NCBI GenBank assembly: GCA_039809985.1 | Contig: JBDHWC010000099.1 | Coordinates: 1 to 9,828, forward strand | From: JAICJJ01 sp039809985 | GTDB lineage: Bacteria; Chloroflexota; Chloroflexia; Thermomicrobiales; UBA6265 | DNA: 9,828 nucleotides | Reading direction: 5' to 3' | In this document: piece after piece, positions 5,771-9,828 of the stretch | How positions within the stretch are numbered: the stretch's first letter is position 1 | How the letters are laid out: every line of letters starts with the position of its first letter | Made by a program: the position numbers and the translations under genes | The notes under the pieces: model-generated | What the model saw: only the letters and a program-made list of their open reading frames with translations | What the model was told of the DNA's origin: nothing | Database searches by the model: none

Positions 5771-5935
5771 GGATTGGGGATTGGGGATTGGGGATTGGGG
5801 ATTGGGGATTGGGGATTGGGGATTGGGGATTGGGGATTGGGGATTGGGACGAGGGTAGGCGCGCGGGGCAGCGGGTCAAGCCGCCGCGGTGGCCGGTCGT
5901 CCTCCTAATCCCCAGTCCCCAGTCCCCAGTCCCTA
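5768..5935. repeat. Inverted heptanucleotide-repeat element (GGGGATT/GGGGACT arrays)
   Basis: The left arm is GGGATT followed by ten GGGGATT units (5770-5845). The right arm, read on the minus strand, is GGGACT, two GGGGACT and one GGGGATT (5933-5907). Including the TAG at each end, the outermost 29 nt of the two arms (5768-5796 and the complement of 5907-5935) agree at 26 positions; the three differences are all T to C at the same place in the heptamer. The interior (5849-5904) is unrelated GC-rich sequence. The unit matches the CCCCA(A/G)T heptamer known as STRR1 in heterocyst-forming cyanobacteria. The TAG of the element serves as the stop codon of the L,D-transpeptidase on one side and of oppC on the other. 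Confidence 0.9.
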
Positions 5936-6913
5936 TCGTTCCATCCACGGGTCCAGCGCGTCGCGCAGGCCGTCGCCGAAGAAGTTGAAGGCGAGGACGG
6001 TCAGCGAGAGGACCACCGCCGGCGAGACGAGCAGGTACGGGTAGGAGCGGAGGGCCGGCAGCGCCTCGGCGATCATCAGGCCCCAGCTCGGCGTCGGCGG
6101 CCGCGCGCCGAGGCCGAGGAAGCTGATCCCCGCCTCGTAGATGATCGCCTGCGGGATGCCGAGCGTCGCCGTGACGACGATGATCGGCACCACGTTCGGC
6201 AGCAGGTGCTGCAGCATCACCCGGGCGTCGCCCGCGCCCATGCCGCGCGCCGCCTCGACGAACTCCTTCTCCTTCAGCGAGACCGCCTGCGAGCGGACCA
6301 GCCGCGTCGCCGGCATCCAGTTGATCAGCCCGAGGCCGATGAAGATGCCGACGAGGCCGCCGGTGCGCTCGTCGAGCCCGCCGAGGAAGCCGGTGAAGCC
6401 GCCGCTGGCGACTTCCAGCGTCGCCCGCAGGTAGGTCATCAGCACGATCACGAACAGCAGGCTCGGGATCGAGTAGAGGGCGTCGACGAGGCGCATCAGC
6501 ACCGCGTCGATCTTGCCGCCGTAGTGGGCGGCCACCAGTCCTGCCGGCACCCCGACCAGCAGGATCACCAGCTGCACCACGAGGCCGACCGCGAGCGAGA
6601 TCCGGGCCCCGAAGATAAGGCGGCTGAGGACGTCGCGGCCGAGGTCGTCGGTGCCCAGCAGGTGGGCCCGGCTCGGCGGCTGGGTGAGGGCGCTGTAGTC
6701 CTGCACGTTGGGGTCGTAGGGGGCGACCAGCGGGGCGAAGATCGCCGCCAGCACGAGCAGCAGCAGGAGGATGCCGGCCCCGAAGGCCAGTTTCGACCGC
6801 CGCAGCCGGCGGAAGGCGTCGCGCCAGAGGCCGACCGGCTTGCCGCCGGTGCGGCCGAGCGCGCTGTCGGGCGCGGTGGCGGCCGTGGCCGCCGCGTCGC
6901 TGACGGCGGTCAT
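5933..6913 (-). CDS. oppC: Oligopeptide ABC transporter permease OppC
   Basis: A 326-aa inner-membrane subunit of a peptide importer. Residues ~28-80 are the OppC N-terminal domain (WRDAFRRLRRSKLAFGAG, then first membrane helix LLLLLVLAAIFAPLVAPYDPN). HLLGTDDLGRDVLSRL (84-100) is the signature of this subunit. Five more helices follow. The cytoplasmic EAA loop EFVEAARGMGAGDARVMLQH (217-236) docks the ATPase. Between helices 3 and 4 is a Gly-rich insertion (about 165-187), longer than in enterobacterial OppC. The ATG at 6913 overlaps the TGA of oppB (ATGA), which implies translational coupling. Helices, the EAA loop and the C-terminal end are intact. The TAG stop lies at the edge of the heptamer element, and no oppD/oppF follows. 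A dipeptide (DppC) role is possible, but OppA and OppB here look oligopeptide-type. Confidence 0.93.
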   Translation of the reverse strand: MTAVSDAAATAATAPDSALGRTGGKPVGLWRDAFRRLRRSKLAFGAGILLLLLVLAAIFAPLVAPYDPNVQDYSALTQPPSRAHLLGTDDLGRDVLSRLIFGARISLAVGLVVQLVILLVGVPAGLVAAHYGGKIDAVLMRLVDALYSIPSLLFVIVLMTYLRATLEVASGGFTGFLGGLDERTGGLVGIFIGLGLINWMPATRLVRSQAVSLKEKEFVEAARGMGAGDARVMLQHLLPNVVPIIVVTATLGIPQAIIYEAGISFLGLGARPPTPSWGLMIAEALPALRSYPYLLVSPAVVLSLTVLAFNFFGDGLRDALDPWMER

Positions 6914-7839
6914 TGGACGCGGATCCGCGGGTCGAGCAGCGGGTAGAGGAGGTCGACGGCGAGGTTCAGCAGCGAGACGACCAGCGCCAGCAGCAGCACC
7001 GTGCCGAGGATCACCGGGTAGTCGCGGCCGGAGATGCTCTGCACGAAGTAGCGGCCGATTCCCGGCACTTGGTAGATCGTCTCGACGAAGAACGAGCCGG
7101 TGGCGATGTCGGCCAGCACGATGCCGGCGATGGTGATCACCGGCAGCAGCGAGTTGCGCAGACAGTGGCGCATCAGCACCACCCACTCCCGGATCCCCTT
7201 CGCCCGGGCCGTCCGCACGTAGTCCTGCCGCAGCACCTCCAGCATGCTGGTGCGGGTGTAGCGGGCTAGCACCGCCAACGGGTAGAGCGCCAGCGAGAGG
7301 GCCGGGATGATCGCCTTCGGGCTGAAGATGCCGTCCCACCCCCCGGTCGGCAGCCAGCGCAGCTTGCTCGCCAGCAGCAGGACCAGCAGCGAGGTGACGA
7401 CGTAGGCGGGGGTGGAGATGCCGATCATCGAGATCAGCCCGGAGAGGTAGTCGAGCGGCCCGTTGTGGCGGACCGCGCCGAGCACCCCGAGGGGGATGCC
7501 GACCAGCACCGCGATCACCGTCGCCGCCGCGGCCAGCTGCAGCGAGACGGGCAGCGCAGTGCCGATGATGTCGGCGACGGTGCGCGAGCGCTGGGCGTAG
7601 GACGGCCCGAAGTCGCCGTGCAGCACCTTGCCGAGGTAGTCGCCGTACTGCTGCCAGATCGGCTTGTCGAGGCCGTAGGCGGCCTTCAACTGCGCCTGCA
7701 CCTCGGCCGGGAGCGGCTTCTCACCGGTGTCCCACGGGCCGCCGGGGGTGGCGTGCATCAGGAAGAAGGTGATCGTGTAGACCAAGAACAGCGTCGGGAC
7801 CAAGGCGAGGACCCGCCGCACGATGTAGGCGCTCCGCAT
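6910..7839 (-). CDS. oppB: Oligopeptide ABC transporter permease OppB
   Basis: A 309-aa permease that pairs with OppC to form the membrane channel. Helix 1 is VLALVPTLFLVYTITFFLMH (10-29). The outer loop LPAEVQAQLKAAYGLDKPIWQQYGDY and HGDFGPSY (74-81) follows the E. coli OppB pattern closely. Further helices lie at ~96-122, 132-160, 178-195, 231-250 and 276-300. The EAA loop is DYVRTARAKGIREWVVLMRH (206-225), the contact for the ATP-binding subunits. The C-terminus DPRIRVQ matches OppB. The ATG at 7839 has GGAGG about 11 nt upstream. It follows oppA after a 91-nt gap that holds a long hairpin, and overlaps oppC by 4 nt. Confidence 0.95.
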   Translation of the reverse strand: MRSAYIVRRVLALVPTLFLVYTITFFLMHATPGGPWDTGEKPLPAEVQAQLKAAYGLDKPIWQQYGDYLGKVLHGDFGPSYAQRSRTVADIIGTALPVSLQLAAAATVIAVLVGIPLGVLGAVRHNGPLDYLSGLISMIGISTPAYVVTSLLVLLLASKLRWLPTGGWDGIFSPKAIIPALSLALYPLAVLARYTRTSMLEVLRQDYVRTARAKGIREWVVLMRHCLRNSLLPVITIAGIVLADIATGSFFVETIYQVPGIGRYFVQSISGRDYPVILGTVLLLALVVSLLNLAVDLLYPLLDPRIRVQ

Positions 7840-7930
7840 GGTGCCGCGGTCCTCCCGAGCCGTGGGGCGGGCCCGCCGGGCCGACGGGCCGGGGCGGCGG
7901 GGGCGCGTGCGCCCCCGCTGCCGGTCGGGC
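7840..7930 (-). other. oppA-oppB intergenic region
   Basis: This 91-nt gap in the operon is very GC-rich. It begins, in the direction of transcription, with the hairpin at 7893-7922. It then has GGCCC/GGGCC short inverted repeats and the oppB ribosome site. I see no promoter inside it, so oppBC probably depends on read-through from oppA. Confidence 0.6.
7893..7922 (-). terminator. Intra-operon hairpin after oppA (attenuator or mRNA-stabilising)
   Basis: Arms 7893-7906 and 7909-7922 pair over 14 positions with one G-T pair and a 2-nt centre (7907-7908); the inner 10 bp are perfect. It begins 8 nt after the oppA TAG. Hairpins in this place in binding-protein-dependent importers commonly let the binding protein be made in excess over the permeases. 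That role here is inference. Confidence 0.6.
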
Positions 7931-9625
7931 CTAGTGCTTCACGATGTAGGCGTACTTCAGCCACGTGCGGCCGAGGATCGGGTAGTGGACGATCCCCCGC
8001 ACCCACGGCTTGATGACGTAGATCCGGTTCAGATGGTAGAGCGGGATCAGCGCCGCGTCCTGGTTCAGGATCTTCTCGGCGTTCTCGTACTGGGCGATCC
8101 GCTCCTTGGGGTCGGCCATCACCACCGCCGCCCGCACCGTCTTGTCGAACTCGTCGTCCTTCCAGTGCGAGTGGTAGAAGTCGGCCGAGGAGTCGAAGAG
8201 CTGGTTGTGCCAGTTCGCCGGGTCGCCCCAGTCCGAGCCCCAGTAGCTCATCATCAGGTTGAACGGCTGGTCCTTGCGGGAGTCGAAGTAGTCCTGGAAG
8301 GCCTTGTCCTCGAGCGGGTCGAGCTTGACGTCGATCCCCAGCGTCTGCTTCCAGACCCCTTGCAGGTACTGCGCCGTCCGCTTCTCCGCGCTGTCGGTGG
8401 CGGTGAAGGTCAGCGTCAACTGCGGGAAGCCCTTGCCGTCCGGGAAGCCGGCGGCGGCCAGCAGCTCCTTCGCCTTCGCCGCGTCCTCGCCCAGCGCCGC
8501 CGCCGGGTTGTGGCCGGGGATGTCGTCCGGCAGGATGGTCGGGGCGGCGGAGAACTCGCCCTTCAGCACGCCGTCGGCCAGCGCCGCCCGCTCGATCGCC
8601 ATCGAGAGCGCCTGCCGGACGCGCACGTCGTCGGTCGGCTTGTTGGTGGTGTCGGCGATGATGAACTCGGTGCCGGAGCGCGGGAAGACCTGCACCTGCT
8701 GGCTGAGGACCGGGTCGGCCTTCACCCGCTCGAGGTCCGCGCCGCTGACCTGCGCCTGGTCCAGCTCGTCCGCCTCGAAGGCGACGAGGGCCTGCGCCAC
8801 CGGGTCGGCGAAGAGAGTGTAGAGCCCCTTGGTGATCTTCGGCGCCTCGCCGAAGTACTTGTCGTTCCGCTCCAGGGTCATGCTCTGGTCATGCTCCCAG
8901 GCGGTGAGGACGTAGGGGCCGTTGGAGACCATGTTGCCGGCCTCGACCCACTGGTCGCCGTGCTTCTCGACCGTGGCCCGCGGCACCGGGTAGAAAGTCC
9001 ACGTCGCGGCGAGGAGCGGGAAGAAGGGGGTCGGCCCCTCCAGCGTCACCTGCACCGTCTTCGGGTCGGGCGCGGCGACGCCCAGCTCCTCCAGCTTGGC
9101 CTCGCCGTTGACGATCTTCTGGGCGTTCTTCACCGGGTACATCGCGCTGGTGTACTCGGACTTGGTGGCCGGGTCGAGCACCCGCCGCCAGCTCCAGACG
9201 AAGTCCTCGGAGGTGAGCGGCGTCCCGTCCGACCAGACCACCCCGTCGCGCAGGGTGAAGGTGAACTCGGTCTGGTCGGCGTTCGGCTCCATCTTCTCGG
9301 CGACGCCCATCTGCAGCGAGCCGTCGCGCTGGTCGATGGTGACGAGCCCCTCGAACAGGTTCTGGAGCATCTCCAGCCCCTTGCCGCCCGAGGTGACGCC
9401 GGGGTCGAAGCGGACCGGCTCCCCCTCCGGCAGCCGCAGCACCTGGTCCGCGGCCAGTTCCTCGCTCTGGAAGAAGGCGTTGGTGGCGGCCAGCTGGTTG
9501 CCGGCGCTGGCGGCGACCGTCCGCGCCAGGATCGGCGAGACGGCGGCCATGCCGGCGACGGCGGCCGCGCCATGGATCAGCGTCCGCCGGGTGACAGCGC
9601 GGGGCGCCTGCGGCTCGTGGTTCAC
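7931..9625 (-). CDS. oppA: Oligopeptide-binding protein OppA (family 5 solute-binding protein), Tat signal
   Basis: A 564-aa extracellular peptide receptor that delivers peptides to OppBC. Residues 1-38 are a twin-arginine signal (AVTRRTLIHG with RR at 13-14, hydrophobic AAAVAGMAAVSPILA). The mature part follows E. coli OppA closely: NLFEGLVTIDQRDG, GVAEKMEPN, VVWSDGTPLTSEDFVWSW, TPFFPLLAATWTFYPVPRAT, VSNGPYVLTAWEHDQSMTLE, DVRVRQALSMAIER. YWGSDWGDP follows, where D465 corresponds to the aspartate that holds the peptide N-terminus in OppA. KPWVRGI and the final YIVKH complete the match. There is no cysteine anywhere, so no lipobox anchor. The GTG start at 9625 has AGGAGG only 5 nt upstream (9631-9636). 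It is first in the opp operon, with its own promoter at 9693-9701. It could alternatively bind signal or cell-wall peptides. Confidence 0.95.
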   Translation of the reverse strand: MNHEPQAPRAVTRRTLIHGAAAVAGMAAVSPILARTVAASAGNQLAATNAFFQSEELAADQVLRLPEGEPVRFDPGVTSGGKGLEMLQNLFEGLVTIDQRDGSLQMGVAEKMEPNADQTEFTFTLRDGVVWSDGTPLTSEDFVWSWRRVLDPATKSEYTSAMYPVKNAQKIVNGEAKLEELGVAAPDPKTVQVTLEGPTPFFPLLAATWTFYPVPRATVEKHGDQWVEAGNMVSNGPYVLTAWEHDQSMTLERNDKYFGEAPKITKGLYTLFADPVAQALVAFEADELDQAQVSGADLERVKADPVLSQQVQVFPRSGTEFIIADTTNKPTDDVRVRQALSMAIERAALADGVLKGEFSAAPTILPDDIPGHNPAAALGEDAAKAKELLAAAGFPDGKGFPQLTLTFTATDSAEKRTAQYLQGVWKQTLGIDVKLDPLEDKAFQDYFDSRKDQPFNLMMSYWGSDWGDPANWHNQLFDSSADFYHSHWKDDEFDKTVRAAVVMADPKERIAQYENAEKILNQDAALIPLYHLNRIYVIKPWVRGIVHYPILGRTWLKYAYIVKH

Positions 9626-9692
9626 GGGATCCTCCTGCGATGAGGCCGGAGCGCCATGCCGACGCGCCGGGACCGAGAGTTCGGGTCGGGGG

Positions 9693-9701
9693 ATTCTACC
9701 A
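9693..9701 (-). promoter_or_regulatory. Extended -10 promoter of the opp operon
   Basis: TGGTAGAAT on the minus strand is TGN plus TAGAAT, one mismatch from the consensus -10 TATAAT. It ends 67 nt before the oppA GTG. It is the best promoter in the window and has no strong -35, as expected of an extended -10 type. The AT-rich core stands out in otherwise very GC-rich DNA. Confidence 0.55.
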
Positions 9702-9751
9702 ATGGCGCTGCTCGCCCGCCGGCTCGGGCCGACCGGCCGGCCGCTCCGGCC

Positions 9752-9828
9752 CTACACCCGCGCCGCCGCCTCGACCAGCGCCGCCTCGTCGGCCCGCCGG
9801 TCGGGGCCGGCGAGGACGCTGACCAGCA
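9752..9828 (-). CDS. C-terminal fragment of an unrecognised gene (5' end outside window)
   Basis: Reading leftwards from the window edge, 24 codons end in TAG at 9752-9754. The tail is helical and rich in Ala and charge (VLAGPDRRADEAALVEAAAR). Almost every third base is G or C, as in real genes here. It would lie 126 nt upstream of oppA on the same strand. The fragment is too short to name a family; it could be a chance frame. Confidence 0.4.
   Translation of the reverse strand, partial: LVSVLAGPDRRADEAALVEAAARV

Noticed and set aside
5768..5935. CRISPR array
   Set aside because: The repeats are 7 nt, directly tandem with no spacers, and inverted in the second arm.
5143..5988. Frames coding GIGDWGL repeats (+) or PNPQSPI repeats (-)
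   Set aside because: These are translations of the heptamer array, not a repeat protein. They overlap the L,D-transpeptidase gene out of frame.
7838..9643. 601-codon open frame on + strand antisense to oppA
   Set aside because: It mirrors oppA, a clear family member on the other strand. Its translation is Val/Arg/Gly/His/Leu-rich with no domain; long antisense frames are usual at this GC content.
9640..9822. 60-aa open frame on + strand at the right edge
   Set aside because: It is Pro/Arg/Gly low complexity, has no ribosome site, and runs across the opp promoter and the opposite-strand fragment.
1..9828. Defence system, prophage or other new multi-gene system
   Set aside because: Every sizeable gene is an ordinary metabolic, transport or envelope type, and I see no nuclease, toxin, reverse transcriptase, integrase or transposase.

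Overview
This window is high-GC DNA with G/C at nearly every third codon position. It looks like a free-living bacterial chromosome. Three things suggest a member of the Chloroflexota, probably near the Thermomicrobia: the gene mix (a DUF4438-type protein, twin-arginine signals on ordinary exported proteins, a short L,D-transpeptidase), strong GGAGG-type ribosome sites, and heptanucleotide G-rich intergenic repeats. This placement is inference; no rRNA or other phylogenetic marker is present.

Layout, left to right. (1) Positions 2-478 (+): 3' end of an unrecognised membrane protein. (2) Positions 479-753: a non-coding gap between convergent genes, packed with strong palindromes. (3) A HAD-family hydrolase (754-1494, -) and a class I SAM methyltransferase (1603-2316, +) diverge from a short shared promoter region. 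(4) On the + strand, a six-bladed NHL/SMP-30-like propeller protein (2405-3400) and a DUF4438 protein (3460-4338) follow, each with its own plausible promoter. (5) A hairpin at 4345-4371 separates DUF4438 from a convergent Tat-exported beta-rich protein (4403-4990, -). (6) A 288-nt divergent promoter region leads to an L,D-transpeptidase (5279-5770, +). (7) Between the L,D-transpeptidase and the convergent oppC lies a 168-bp element bounded by inverted arrays of GGGGA(T/C)T heptamers; both genes' TAG stop codons lie in its ends. (8) An oligopeptide importer operon on the - strand, transcribed oppA (9625-7931), oppB (7839-6910), oppC (6913-5933), has a long hairpin between oppA and oppB and an ATGA start/stop overlap between oppB and oppC. 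(9) Positions 9752-9828 (-) hold the last codons of another gene.

Working together: only oppABC form a clear functional unit, a peptide importer that takes its ATPase subunits from elsewhere. The L,D-transpeptidase (cell wall), the importer and the Tat-exported protein all act outside the membrane, but nothing shows they are co-regulated. The other genes look like independent housekeeping or accessory units. I found no defence system, phage, insertion sequence with a transposase, CRISPR array, tRNA or rRNA. The most unusual structure is the paired heptamer array at 5768-5935. A recurring TGGNAN3T-like promoter motif 47-70 nt upstream of start codons is also worth noting.
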